Origin: Streptomyces capillispiralis | GTDB lineage: Bacteria > Actinomycetota > Actinomycetes > Streptomycetales > Streptomycetaceae | Direction of reading: 5' to 3' | Length of the DNA: 64,000 bases | Assembly (NCBI RefSeq): GCF_007829875.1 | Contig: NZ_VIWV01000001.1 | Location: forward strand, 186,001 to 250,000 | Part shown: one piece after another, positions 28,773 through 40,800 of the stretch | How positions within the stretch are numbered: position 1 is the stretch's first letter | How the letters are laid out: each line of letters begins with the position of its first letter | Notes under the pieces: model-generated | Told to the model about the DNA's origin: nothing | The model's input: only the letters and a program-made list of their open reading frames with translations | Databases searched by the model: none | Position numbers and translations under genes: made by a program

Positions 28773-29798
28773 ATGAGCGGGCTCGTCATGCCCACCGGCA
28801 CCCGGTCCGGAGCGGGGGCCGGATCCGGCCCGGACTCCGGCCCCGGCGGCGGCGATCAGATGATCGTGGCGGAAGGCGTCAGCAAGGCGTTCGGATCGGT
28901 CCATGCCCTGGACTCGGTCAGTGTCAGTGCCCGCCGGGGCACGGTCCTGGCTCTCCTCGGCCACAACGGGGCCGGCAAGACCACCCTCGTCAACATCCTG
29001 ACCACCTCGCTGCCGCTGTCGTCGGGACGGGCCTCCGTCGCCGGTTACGACGTGACCCGCGAGCCCTTCGAGATCCGCCGCCGCATCGGCCTCACCGGCC
29101 AGTTCGCGTCGGTGGACACGCAGCTGAGCGGACGGGACAACCTCGTGCTGATCGCCCGGCTGCTCGGTGCGGGCCGGCGGGCCGCGCGTTCCCGGGCCGA
29201 CGACCTGCTGGAGCTGTTCGAGTTGACCACGGTCGCCGACCGGCGCGCGAGCGGCTACTCGGGCGGCCTGCGACGCCGGCTCGACCTGGCCGTGTCGCTG
29301 GTCGGCGGCCCGCGGGTGATCTTCCTCGACGAACCCACCACCGGCCTGGACCCGTCCAGCCGCCTGAAGCTGTGGGAGATCGTCGAGGGCCTGGTCCAGC
29401 AGGGGGCCACGGTCCTGCTGACCACGCAGTACCTGGAGGAGGCCGACCGGCTCGCCGACTCCATCACGGTGCTCTCGGCCGGCAAGGTCGTCGCCTCGGG
29501 CACCGCCGACGAGCTCAAGGCCACCGTCGGCCGGCGCACCGTCACGCTGACGCTGGACGGCGCCGACGCGCCCGCGCGGGCGGGGGCCGCGCTGCGCGGC
29601 GCCGGGTTCGCGCCGGTCGGCGGCGAGGACGGCACCCGCGGTCTCGTCGTCCCGATCGACACCACCCGGGACATCGCGAACGTCGTCCGCGCGCTGGACC
29701 GGGCGGGCGTCGAGGCCACCGAGCTGACGTTCGGCGAACCGACCCTGGACGACGTGTACCTGACCCTCGCCGAGCAGCACGCCAGGACCCCGGCGTGA
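28773..29798 (+). CDS. fscTI: ABC transporter ATP-binding subunit (DrrA-like exporter)
   Basis: 341 residues. Walker A is GHNGAGKTT (Lys69), the signature is YSGGLRRRLD, and Walker B is RVIFLDEPTTGLD. The C-terminal part after about 240 resembles the DrrA/daunorubicin-resistance extension. The first 30 residues are Gly/Ser/Ala-rich and probably disordered. Start ATG 28773 with GGGAG 8 nt upstream; in-frame codons reach back to 28641 but lack support. With fscTII it should export the polyene. The next gene begins 31 bp later. Confidence 0.93.
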   Translation: MSGLVMPTGTRSGAGAGSGPDSGPGGGDQMIVAEGVSKAFGSVHALDSVSVSARRGTVLALLGHNGAGKTTLVNILTTSLPLSSGRASVAGYDVTREPFEIRRRIGLTGQFASVDTQLSGRDNLVLIARLLGAGRRAARSRADDLLELFELTTVADRRASGYSGGLRRRLDLAVSLVGGPRVIFLDEPTTGLDPSSRLKLWEIVEGLVQQGATVLLTTQYLEEADRLADSITVLSAGKVVASGTADELKATVGRRTVTLTLDGADAPARAGAALRGAGFAPVGGEDGTRGLVVPIDTTRDIANVVRALDRAGVEATELTFGEPTLDDVYLTLAEQHARTPA

Positions 29799-29819
29799 CC
29801 GCCGCCCGACGCCCTCTGT

Positions 29820-29825
29820 GGAGGA
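29820..29825 (+). promoter_or_regulatory. Ribosome site that sets a TTG start for fscTII
   Basis: GGAGGA is followed by four bases and TTG at 29830. The in-frame GTG at 29818 overlaps this site and has no ribosome site of its own. Confidence 0.6.
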
Positions 29826-29829
29826 CTTC

Positions 29830-30678
29830 TTGACCACGCACCTCACTCCCGCACCGCGCCCGGCCACGCCCGTGGCCGTCGCCCTCGAGGCACCCGACTT
29901 CGGCGGGAGTTCGTTCGCCGTCCAGGTGCGGGTGCTCACCGGACGGTCGCTGCGGGCGATGGTGACCGACCCGGGCATCGTGCTGTTCGGCCTGATCCAG
30001 CCGGTCGTCATCCTGTTCGTGCTGACGCAGGTGTTCAGCAGGATGGGCATGCCCCCGCACTTCCCGGAGGGCGTGAGCTACCTCGACTTCGTCCTCCCCG
30101 CCGTGCTGGTGGACAACGCCGCGCAGTCGGCGATGCAGTCCGGGGTGGGCCTGGTGGAGGACCTGCGCAACGGCATGGTCGCCAGGCTGCGGACGTTGCC
30201 GGTGCGTCCCGGGGCGCTGCTGGTGGCGCGCAGTCTGGTGGGGCTGGTGCGCAGCGCCGTGCAGATCCTCGTGATCATGGTGCTGGCGATGACGGTCCTG
30301 GGCTACTCCCCCAACGGAGGCGTCGCCGAACTCGCCCTGTCCGCCGGGCTCACGCTCTTCCTCAGCTTCGCCCTGGGCTGGGCCTTCATCGCGGCCGGCG
30401 CGTGGCTGCGGCGCGCGGAGCCCCTGCAGAACCTCGCCCTGATCGTGATCTTCCCGCTGATGTTCGCCTCCAGCGCGTACGTGCCGGTCGCCGACCTGCC
30501 CGGCTGGCTGGCGGCCGTGGCCCAGGTGAACCCGCTGACGTACGCCATCGACGCGACCCGCGCCCTCGCGCTGGACGTGCCGGGCCTGGACCACGCGATT
30601 CCGGCGCTGGTCATCGGCGGGGTCATCAGCGCGGCGGGCGTGTTCGCCGCCCTGGCCGGCTTCCGCCGGCCCCTCTGA
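29830..30678 (+). CDS. fscTII: ABC-2 type transporter permease (DrrB-like)
   Basis: 282 residues from the TTG start. About six hydrophobic segments are visible: VLFGLIQPVVILFVLTQVF, then LDFVLPAVLVDNAA, LVIMVLAMTVLG, LALSAGLTLFLSFALGWAF, LALIVIFPLMFASSAY, and a final one near the C terminus. The ABC-2 signature region with LPGWLAAVAQVNPLTYAIDATRAL is typical of antibiotic exporters. It pairs with FscTI to form the export complex in the cytoplasmic membrane. It is the last gene of the plus-strand run and is followed by a canonical terminator. Confidence 0.92.
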   Translation: MTTHLTPAPRPATPVAVALEAPDFGGSSFAVQVRVLTGRSLRAMVTDPGIVLFGLIQPVVILFVLTQVFSRMGMPPHFPEGVSYLDFVLPAVLVDNAAQSAMQSGVGLVEDLRNGMVARLRTLPVRPGALLVARSLVGLVRSAVQILVIMVLAMTVLGYSPNGGVAELALSAGLTLFLSFALGWAFIAAGAWLRRAEPLQNLALIVIFPLMFASSAYVPVADLPGWLAAVAQVNPLTYAIDATRALALDVPGLDHAIPALVIGGVISAAGVFAALAGFRRPL

Positions 30679-30714
30679 CCCCCGCGCCACTCTCCCCCCG
30701 GGGCGCGGGACCCG

Positions 30715-30751
30715 GCCCGCAGGTGCCTACAGGCGACCTGCGGGCCTTTTT
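30715..30751 (+). terminator. Canonical rho-independent terminator after fscTII
   Basis: GCCCGCAGGT pairs perfectly with ACCTGCGGGC, an inner GCCT/AGGC extends the stem, and CCTTTTT follows at once. It begins 37 bp past the fscTII stop. Confidence 0.92.
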
Positions 30752-30757
30752 CGTGCG

Positions 30758-30932
30758 CGGGTGCGAGGGCGGGGGCGGCCCGGGTGCGGGGGCGGGGGCG
30801 GCCCGGGTGCGGGGGCGGGGGCGGCCCGGGTGCGGGGGCGGGGGCGGCTCGGGTGCGGGGGCGGGGGCGGCCCGGGTGCGGGGGCGGGGGCGGCTCGGGT
30901 GCGGGGGCGGCTCGGGTGCGGGGGCGGGTGCG
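30758..30932 (+). repeat. 23-bp G-rich tandem repeat
   Basis: Six full 23-bp units begin at 30758, 30781, 30804, 30827, 30850 and 30873, then a 17-bp unit (30896) and a last partial one (30913). Each contains GGGTGCGGGGGCGGGGGCGG or a close variant, so the plus strand has dense G-runs capable of forming G-quadruplexes. It lies in the convergent gap between fscTII and fscC. Confidence 0.92.
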
Positions 30933-31463
30933 TGTGTTGTATGGCGCCGGCACGGGCACGGCATCGGCACGGGAAACGGGCGCGCCGAGGCGGCGATCCG
31001 GGCGGGCGAGGGGGCCCGGGAGGGGCTGGACTACGGGAGTCCCGTGGGAGGTGGCCGTGGTCCCGCCCGCGGCGAGGGTCGCGGGACGCTTCCGGTGCGC
31101 TGCCTGGTTTCGGTCACCGCTCGGCGCGAAACAGGCGGTGGTGGGTGCAGGGGTGAGGGAAGAATCGCTGGTCAACGGACGGGACGGCTGCCCGGACCGC
31201 CTCCAGGCGGGCAGCCGGAAACCGGTAAACGGGTCAGCCACCCTGTTTTCACCTCCCGTCGGCCCGAGTCCCGGGGTGACCGGGCGCGCACGATGGCGCC
31301 TCCCCGAGGGTGGTCCGGGCCCGCCCCCAATGGCCGGTCCGCCCTCACCGTCCCCGACCCGGAGCCTCCGTAGCCGCTGCCGCGAACCCGGGCCGCCCTC
31401 GGCGTACTTGACACGGCCGACGCGGGCGGATGGTGCCGGCCCGACTGTCTCTGCCCGTACGAC
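30933..31463. other. Non-coding remainder of the fscTII-fscC gap
   Basis: About 530 bp. I find no start with a ribosome site and no recognisable protein here, and no further clear regulatory element. Confidence 0.6.
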
Positions 31464-31521
31464 AGGGCCCGGACCGGCCTTCACGACGGTGGCGGCCGTC
31501 GTGAAGGCCGGTCCGGGCCCT
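31464..31521. terminator. 24-bp perfect inverted repeat after fscC
   Basis: Arms 31464-31487 and 31498-31521 are exact complements around a 10-nt loop. The element begins 46 bp past the fscC stop on the minus strand. It has no T-tract. It is a strong hairpin terminator for the 32-kb transcript and can work on both strands. Confidence 0.85.
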
Positions 31522-31567
31522 GGGGGTGGCGGGCCGGGCCGGGGCTCGCCCCGGCCCGGCACCGCGG

Positions 31568-31800
31568 CTACGAGAGGCCGAGTTCGTTGTCGAGCATGTC
31601 GAAGACCTCCTCGTCCGTGGCCGAGTCGAAGTCGAACGCGTCGTCCTTCTCCGTGGACGCGGCGGACGCCTCCGTGCGCAGCGACTGCCACTTGCTGCGC
31701 AGCACCTCCAGTCGGCCCGCGACCTGTTCGAAGAGGTCGGCACCCACTTCGATGCCCGTGATGCTCTTCTCCAGCCGGTCCAGTTCGGCCAGGACCGCCT
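31568..31800 (-). other. FscC C-terminal docking region
   Basis: After ACP6 a helical stretch ([14 protein letters not shown], then [13 protein letters not shown]) leads to an acidic tail ending in [15 protein letters not shown]. This is a typical C-terminal docking domain that hands the chain to the next PKS protein. Confidence 0.75.
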
Positions 31801-34800
31801 CCGGCCCGTCGGCCGGTGCCGGTGCGACGCGCGCGTACAGGTGGGCGACGAGTTCGCCGGGCGTGGGGTAGTCGAACAGGAGGGTGGCGGGGAGGCGGGT
31901 GCCGGTGAGCGCGCCGAGCCGGTTGCGCAGTTCGACGGAGGTCAGCGAGTCGAAGCCGAGGTCCTGGAAGGGACGGGTCGGTTCGACGTCGGCCAGGTCC
32001 CCGTGACCGAGGACGGTGGCGATCTGACCCCGCACCAGTTCCAGCAGTGCCTCGCGGCCTTCCGCCGGCGTGAGTCCGGACAGCCGCTGGGTGAGGTCCG
32101 CCGCGGCGGCCTCCGCTCCCGCCGCCGGGGCCGCGCGGCGGGACGCCACCCGGATCAGCGAGCGGAACAGCGGCGGGATCTCGCCGAGGGACCGCAGGGC
32201 CCCCAGGTCCAGTCGTACGGGCAGGACCGCGGCCCCGGCGTCGGCGTCGGCGGTGCGGAGGACGTCGAACAGGGCAAGACCCTGCTCCGGCTCCATCGGC
32301 GGCATGCCCGCCCTGGTCATCCGGGCGATGTCCGCCTCGCCGAGTTCGCCGGTCATGCCGCTGCCGCGGGTCCAGGGACCCCAGCCGAGGGACAGGGCGG
32401 GCAGGCCCTGGGAGCGGCGGTGCCGGGCGAGGGCGTCCAGGAAGGCGTTCCCGGCCGCGTAGTTGGCCTGGCCGGCGTTGCCGAGTGTGCCGGCGACGGA
32501 GGAGAACAGCACGAAGGCGTCGAGCGGCAGGCCGCGGGTGGCCTCGTGCAGGTGCCAGGCGGCGTCCGCCTTGGGCCGCAGGACGGCGGCGAGCCGTTCG
32601 GGCGTGAGGGTGTCGATCATGCCGTCGTCCAGGACGCCCGCCGCGTGGATCACGGCGCGCAGCGGCCGGTCGGCGGGCACCTCGGCGAGCAGGCGGTCGA
32701 CCGCGGCGCGGTCGGTCACGTCGCAGGCGGCGACAGTGACACGGGCTCCCTCCGCCTCGAGCGCTGCGGCGAGTTCGGCGGCGCCGTCGGCGGCGGGGCC
32801 GCTCCGGCTCACCAGCAGCAGGCTCCGCGCACCGTGCTCGGTCACCAGGTGGCGGGCGACGGCGGCGCCGAGGCCGCCGGTCCCTCCGGTGACGAGGACG
32901 GTTCCCCCGGCGTCCCAGCCGGCCGTGCCCCGCTCCGCGGGCGTGGTGGCCCGCACCAGCCGGGGCACCAGCACCCGGCGCTCGCGGACGGCGAGCTGCG
33001 GCTCGTCGGAGGCGGGGGCGAGGACGGCGGGCGGGAGGTCCGTGCCCGCGTCGGCGTCCTCCAGGTCGAGCAGGGTGAACCGGCCGGGGTGTTCCGCCTG
33101 GGCCGCGCGGATGAGGCCCCACACGGCGGCGGCGGCCGGGTCGGTGCCGTCGGTCGCGCCCCGGGTGACGACGACCAGGCGGGAGGCGGTGAACCTCTCG
33201 TCGGCGAGCCAGGTGCCGAGCGTCCCGAGGACCCGGGTGGTCGCGGTGTGCGCGGCGCCCGCCATGTCGGCCGGGGCGGGGCCGGCCGCTCCGGTCCCGG
33301 TGTGGACGGGCAGGAGGACGACCGGCGGTACCGGGCCGTCGGCCGCCGTGTCGGCCAGTGCCGTCAGGTCCGCGTACCGGTCGGCGGCGGCTCCGGCGGC
33401 GCGGACGGCCGCGTCGAGGGCGCCGTCGTCCGGGCCGCCGATCAGGGCGACCCGTACCGGCTCGGTGCCGGCGGCGTTCGCAGCCGTCGTGGCTTGCTGC
33501 TCCGGTGCCGGGATCCAGTCCAGGGCGAACAGGGAGTCCCGTTCGGCATCCGTCCCGGCCCCGAGCTGCTCCGCCGAGATGGGGCGGGTGACCAGGGAGT
33601 CGACGGTGGCCACGGGCGCGCCGGCGGTGTCGGCGACGGCGATCGCGAGGGTGCCGTCGTCGGCCCGGGAGAGCCGGATGCGGACGGTGGACGCGCCGAC
33701 GGCGTGCAGGGACACGCCGTTCCAGGCGAACGGAACCCCGCCGCCCTGTGACGTCCCGCCGCCCCGCGGTGCGTCGCCGTCCTGCGGTGCCTCGCCGTCC
33801 TGCGGCGTGTCACCGTCGGCGGCCGTGCCGGCCAGCGCGGTGGCGTGCAGGGCGGCGTCGAACAGCGCCGGGTGCAGGCCGTACGCGCCGCCGTCGGTGC
33901 CGTCGGGCAGGGCGACCTCGGCGAACACCTCGCCGTCGCGCCGCCAGGCGGTCCGCAGTCCCCGGAACACCGGTCCGTAGACGAAGCCGGCGTCCTCGAA
34001 GCGCTCGTACAGGCCGTCCGTGTCGAGCGGTTCGGCCTTCTCGGGCGGCCAGACGGACGCGTCGAAGTCCGTGGCGGCCGAGGCCGCGGGACCGGTCGCG
34101 AGGACGCCCTCGGCGTGGGTCGTCCAGGTGGCGGCGGGGTCGTCGGCGGGCCGGGAGTGGATGCCGAGCGGGCGGCGGCCCGTGTCGTCGGGGGCGCCGA
34201 CGCCGACCTGGAGTTGGACCGTGCCGCGGGCGGGCAGGACCAGCGGTGCGGCGAGGGTGAGTTCCTCCACCAGCTCGCAGCCCAGGGAGGTGCCGGCGTG
34301 CACGGCCAGCTCCAGCAGGGCGGTGCCGGGCACGAGGACGGCGCCCATGACGACGTGGTCGGCGAGCCAGCCGTGGGTGCCGACCGACAGCCGTCCGGTG
34401 AACAGGTGACCGTCGGTTCCGGCGAGTTCCACGGCCCCGCCGAGCAGCGGATGGTCCGCGGTCGTCAGTCCGGCGGCTTCCGCACCGGCGCCCAGGTGCA
34501 TCTCGGTGGGCCAGAAGCGGCGCCGCTGGAAGGCGTACGTGGGCAGGGCGACCCGGCGGGCGCCCAGGCCGGCGAAGAACCGGGCCCAGTCGACGGGCAC
34601 GCCGTGTCCGTGGAGCCGGGCGAGGGCGTCGACGAGGGCGGTCTCGCCGGGGGTGGTGCGCCGCTGGGCGGTGACGGTCACGGCGGTGTCGGGCAGGGTC
34701 TCGCGGGCCATGGCGCAGGCGACGCCGTCGGGTCCGAGTTCCAGGAACCTGGTGACGCCCTGTTCGTGCAGGGTGTTCACCCCGTCGGAGAAGCGGACGG

Positions 34801-37800
34801 CCTCGCGGACGTGCCGTACCCAGTAGTCGGCGGAGCAGAGTTCTTCCGCGGTGGCGAGGGCGCCGGTGAGGTTGGAGACCACGGGCAGGGCGGGCGGTTG
34901 GGGCGACAGCCGCTCCAGCACGGCGCGGAAGTCCTCCAGCATCGGTTCCATCAGCGGCGAGTGGAAGGCGTGCGACACCCGCAGGGCGGTGGTGCGGCGG
35001 CCCTGTTCGCGGAAGACCGCGGTCACCTTCTCGACGTCCGGCCCGGAGCCCGACACCACGACGGAGGCCGGGCCGTTGACGGCCGCGATGCCGACGCCGT
35101 CGGTGAGGTGGGGCAGCACCTCAGCCTCGGTGGCCTGGACCGCCGCCATGGCACCGCCGGCGGGCAGCGCCTGCATGAGGCTGCCGCGGGCGGCGACCAG
35201 CGCGCAGGCTTCCTCCAGGGTGAAGACCCCGGCGACGTGGGCCGCGGTGATCTCCCCGATGGAGTGTCCCGCCACGTATTCGGGGACGACGCCGAACGAC
35301 TCGGCGAGCCGGTACAGCGCCGTTCCGAGGGCGAAGAGGGCGGCCTGGGTGTAGGCGGTGGCGTTCAGGGCGTCCTCGTCGTCGCCCCAGACGACCTCGC
35401 GCAGGGGCCGTTCCAGGTGCTCGTCCAGCCCGGCGCAGGCCGCGTCGAAGGCCTCGGCGAACACCGGGAAGCGCTCGTACAGGTCGCGTCCCATGCCGAG
35501 CCGCTGCGAGCCCTGGCCCGGGAAGAGGACGGCGAGCAGTCCCTCGCGGGCCGTGGTGGCCGGCTCCTCGCCGCGTGCGACCGCGCCCAGGGCGGCCAGC
35601 AGTCCGTCGCGGTCCGCGCCGACGACCGCGACGCGGTGTTCGAACGCCGCTCGGGTGGTCGCCAGCGAGTAGGCGACGTCGAGCGGGCGCGGCGCGTCCG
35701 CACCGGCCGTCCCGGCCTCCTGGACGTGTGCCAGCAGGCGTCCGGCCTGGGCGCGCAGAGCGTCCTGGTCGCGCGCCGACAGCAGCCACGGTACGACCGC
35801 GGCGGGCGCCGGCCTCGCGTCGTCGTCCGCCGCACCGGGGACGGCGGGGGCGGTGGGCGCGGCGGCGGGTGCCTGCTCGACGATGACGTGGGCGTTGGTG
35901 CCGCTGATGCCGAAGGAGGAGACACCGGCGCGGCGCGGGCGGCCGGTGCCGGCCCATTCCCGCTGCTCGGTCAGCAGCGCGACGGAGCCGGTGGTCCAGT
36001 CGACCTGGTCGCTGGGCGCGTCCACGTTGAGGGTGGCGGGCAGCACACCGTGCCGCATCGCCATCACCATTTTGATGACGCCCGCGACGCCGGCGGCGGC
36101 CTGCGTGTGGCCGATGTTGGACTTCACCGAGCCGAGCCACAGGGGGCGTTCCTCGGGCCGGTCCTGGCCGTAGGTGGCGAGCAGCGCCTGGGCCTCGATC
36201 GGGTCGCCGAGCGTGGTGCCCGTGCCGTGCGCCTCGACCGCGTCGATCTGGTCGGCGGCGAGCCGCGCGTTGGCGAGGGCCTGCCGGATCACGCGGCGCT
36301 GGGAGGGACCGTTGGGGGCGGTGAGTCCGTTGCTGGCGCCGTCCTGGTTGACGGCGGAGCCCCGGACCACGGCCAGCACCTCGTGCCCGTTGCGCAGTGC
36401 GTCGGACAGCCGCTCGACCACCAGGAAGCCCGCGCCTTCGGAGAAGCCGGTGCCGTCGGCCGCCGCGGCGAACGACTTGCACCGTCCGTCGGGCGCGAGC
36501 CCGCCCTGTCGGCCGAACTCGACGAACACACCGGGCGTGGCGAGCACGGTGACACCGCCGGTGACGGCGAGCGAGCAGTCGCCCTGCCGCAGCGCCTGCA
36601 CCGCGAGGTGCAGCGCGACCAGGGAGGACGAGCAGGCGGTGTCGACGGAGACCGCCGGGCCCTCCAGGCCGAGCTTGTAGGAGATGCGGCCGGTGACGAC
36701 GCTGCCGTTGCCGTCGCTGCCGGGGTAGTCGTGGTACATCACGCCGGCGAAGACACCGGTGCGGCTGCCCTTGAGCGAGCCGGGGTCGATGCCCGCGCGC
36801 TCCAGCGCCTCCCAGGACAGTTCCAGCGCGAGCCGCTGCTGCGGGTCCATCGCGAGGGCCTCGCGGGGCGAGATGCCGAAGAACCCGGGGTCGAAGTCGG
36901 CCGCCCCGTCGAGGAAGCCGCCCTCGCGTGCGTAGTAGCCGTCGGGGTGCTTGGCCTCCGGGTCACGCAGCATCGACAGGTCCCATCCCCGGTCCTCGGG
37001 GAACGGCGTGATGGCGTCCGCGCCGTCCGTGACCAGCCGCCACAGGTCCTCGGGCGAGGTCACTCCGCCCGGGTAGCGGCAGGCCATGCCGACGATCGCG
37101 ATCGGCTCGTGCTGGGCGGCGGTGAGCCGCCTGTTGTCCCGGCGCAGCCGCGCGGTCTCCGCGCGTGCGGCGCGCAGGGCGTCGGGGGTCGCGGAGTTCC
37201 CGGAAGTTCCGGGAACGCCGGAAGCCTCGGTGAGTGGGACGTCCTGGGCGGCCGGGCCGGTGTCGACGGCTCCGTCCGGTCCGTCGTACAGGTCGGTGTC
37301 CTGCTCCTCCTGGTCCGCGAGAGCCTCCGCGTGCGCCGACACACCGCCGTCGTCGTCGGCGAGTTCGAGGAGGACGTCCATCAGGCCCGCGTCCCGCAGC
37401 CGCCGGGTCGGGATCGACCGGAGCGCGCGGCGGACGCCGTCCTCTCCGGCGTCGCCGTCCGCCTCGTCGCCCGACTCCGGGTAGGCGGCGGCCAGTTCGG
37501 CCTCCACGAACTCGGTGACGGCGAGGGCGTTGGGGTGGTCGAAGACCAGGGTGGCGGGGAGCCTGAGGCCGGTGAGACTGTTGAGCTGGTTGCGCAGTTC
37601 GGTCGCGGCGAGCGAGTCGAAGCCCAGCTCCTGGAAGGCACGGTCGGGTCCGATCGCCTCGGCCGAACCGTGTCCCAGCACCGCCGCCACCTGCGAACGC
37701 ACCAACCGCAGCACGGTGCGGTGCCGTTCGGCGGCCGGGAGGGCGGCCAGCCGCTGGGCGGGGGCCTCCTCCCCCGCCGGGCCGGCGGTCCCCGCGGCGG

Positions 37801-40800
37801 CGGCGCGGCGCACGGTCGGGGCGAGGGCTCGGAGGAGGGCGGGGACTTCGTCGGTGCGGGTGCGCAGGGCGGCGGTGTCGACCCGCAGCGGAACGACGGT
37901 GGCCTCGCCGTGGTCCAGTCCGGCCGCGAACAGCTCCAGCCCGGCGTCGTGGGAGAGCACCGGCAGACCCTGCGACGCCATCCGCCGACGGTCCACCTCG
38001 CTCAGGTACTGGCCGAGGCCCGCGCCGACGTCCCAGAACCCGTACGCCATCGACGTCGCCGGCAGACCCTCCGCCCGCCGACGCGCCGCCAACGTGTCCA
38101 GGAACACATTCGCCGCCGCGTAGTTGCCCTGACCGGCCGTCAGCACCAGACCACCGGCCGACGAGAACAACACGAACGCGGCCAGATCCAGACCACGGGT
38201 GGCCTCGTGCAGCCACCACGCCGCGTCCGCCTTCGGAGCGAGCACACCGTCCACCCGCTCCGGCGACAACGCACCCACCAGCCCGTTGTCACCCACACCG
38301 GCAGCATGGACGACCGCCAGCAGACCACGGTCCGAGGCCAGGGAGCCGACGAGCCGGGTCACCGTGTCCCGGTCGGACACGTCACAGGCGAGGACCTCGA
38401 CCCGCGCGCCGAGCGCGGTGAGTTCGTCGGCGAGTTCCGTGGCGCCGGGGGCGTCGGGCCCGCGCCGGGACGTCAGAACCAGGTCCCGCACCCCGCGCTC
38501 CGCCACCAGGTACCGGGCGACCACCGCACCCAGACCACCGGTACCGCCGGTGATCAGCACCGCGCCGGTGCCGTCCAGTGCGGCGACCGGGCGGTGCGCT
38601 TCCGGCTCGTCATCGGGCGCGGGCACGTCCTGCGGTGCGGGCGAGGGCAGGCGGGTCAGACGCGGCACCAGCACCGCACCGCCCCGTACGGCCACCTCCG
38701 GCTCACCCGCGACCACGGCCGCTACCGCCGCGTCCACATCCGTGTCCACATCCGTGTCCGTGTCCGTGCCGCCGTCGCCGTCGACGTCGGCCAGGGCGAA
38801 ACGGCCCGGGTTCTCCGACAGCGCCGCACGCACCAGACCCCACACCGGAGCCTGCACCACATCACCGGCCGAACCCACCGGCACCGCACCCCGCGTCACC
38901 ACCACCAGACGCGAACCCGCGAACCGCTCACCAGCCAACCACTCCTGCACCACACCCAACACCCGGTGCACCACCGACCGCACACCCACCGGCACATCCA
39001 CACCGCCATCGGCACCGGTATCGGCACCGGCACCGCAGTCCAGGACCACCGTGCCCGGGATATCGCCGTCCGCCGGCAGTGCCTCCCACGGTGCCCATTC
39101 CGCGGCAGGTGCGGCGGAGGGTCCCGGCACCCATTCGATGCCGTACAGCGCGCCCGCGTCACCGGACGCCGTGCCCAGCTGGTCCGCCGACACCGGCCGG
39201 CCCACCATGGACCCGACCGACATCACAGGCGCACCCGACACATCGGCGACCGCGATGCGCATGCCGCCGTCGTCGGACCTGTCGATGCGGACGCGGACGG
39301 CGGAGGCGCCGACCGCGTGCAGACGCACACTGTTCCAGGCGAACGGAATCACCGTCTCACCCTCACCGTCGTTCAGGATCGCCGCATGCATCGACGCGTC
39401 CAGCAACGCCGGATGCAGACCGAACCCACCCGCCTCACCCACCGACTCCTGCGGCAGAGCGACCTCCGCGAACAACTCCTCACCCCGACGCCACACCGCA
39501 CGCAACCCACGGAACACCGGACCGTAGCCGTAACCACGCTCACGGAAGACCTCGTACGCACCCTCAACCGGCACCACCTCCGCACCCACCGGAGGCCACT
39601 GCGCCAGATCAAACTCCGCCGGCACCACACCCTCCACCAGGAACCCGGAGGCATGAGTGGACCAGTCCTGCGGGGTGTCCTCGGGGCGTGAGTAGACGGC
39701 GACCGTACGGCGTCCGCCGTTCTCGGGGCCGACCACCACGCGCAGCTGGACGCCGCCGTGTTCGGGCAGCACCAGCGGTGCGGCCAGGGCCAGTTCCTCC
39801 AGGGTCCTGAAGCCCACGGCCTCGCCCGCCGTCAGGGACAGTTCGACCAGTACGGCGCCGGGCAGCAGCGTGCGGCCCAGGACGACGTGATCGGCCAGCC
39901 ACGGCTGCGCTTCCACCGACAGCCTGCCCGTCAGCACCACACCACCCGAGTCCGGCAGCGCCACCACCGCACCCAGCAACGGGTGATCGGACGCGTCCAG
40001 ACCGGCGCCGGCGGGTACCCCGGTGGCGCCGTCCGTGGCGTGCAGCCAGTAGCGCTGCCGCTGGAAGGCGTAGGTCGGCAGATCGACGGTGCGTGCGCCG
40101 GTGCCGGCGAAGTACGCGGCCCAGTCGACGAAGGCGCCGTCGCTGTGCAGGCGGCCGAGGGCGGTGAGCAGGGCGTCGGCCTCGTCCCGGCCCTTGCGGG
40201 CGGTCGGCACCAGCAGGACGCCGGTGTCGTCGAGGCAGGTGCGGGCCATGCCGGTCAGCACCGCTTCGGGTCCGACCTCGACGTAGCGGCCCACCCCGGC
40301 GGCACGCAGTGCCTGGACTCCGTCGGCGAAGCGTACGGCCTCACGGACGTGGGTGACCCAGTAGGCGGGCGTGGTGAGTTCGCCGGGCGCGGAAATGCGG
40401 CCGGTCACGTTGGAGACGACGGGCAGGAGCGGGTCGGCGTAGGAGAGGTTCTCGGCAACCGTGCGGAAGTCGTCCAGCATCGGTTCCATCAGCGGGGAGT
40501 GGAACGCGTGCGACACCCGCAGCCGGGACGTACGACGACCCTGTTCGCGGAACACTCCGGCGACGGCCTCGACCGCCGCTTCGGTGCCCGAAATCACCAC
40601 CGAGGAGGGGCCGTTGACGGCCGCGACCGACACCTCGTCGGTCAGGTGCGGCAGCACCTCGGCCTCCGACGCCTCGACGGCCACCATCGCACCACCAGCC
40701 GGCAGCGCCTGCATCAGCCGGCCACGAGCGGCCACCAGCGCACACGCGTCCGCGAGGGAGAAGACACCCGCCACGTGCGCGGCGGTGATCTCGCCGATCG

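Noticed and set aside
30758..30932. CRISPR array
   Set aside because: The units are head-to-tail without unique spacers, and no cas gene is present.
31464..31521. Insertion-sequence end or attachment site
   Set aside because: The perfect inverted repeat has only a 10-nt loop, no transposase or integrase gene is nearby, and it sits exactly where a terminator is expected.
30784..31761. Open frames across the G-rich repeat region between fscTII and fscC
   Set aside because: Gly/Arg-rich translations of the tandem repeat and the terminator hairpin, with no start signal and no family similarity.
31568..31810. Releasing thioesterase at the end of FscC
   Set aside because: After ACP6 there is only a helical docking region and acidic tail, with no GxSxG motif or hydrolase fold. 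Chain release must happen on a PKS outside the window.
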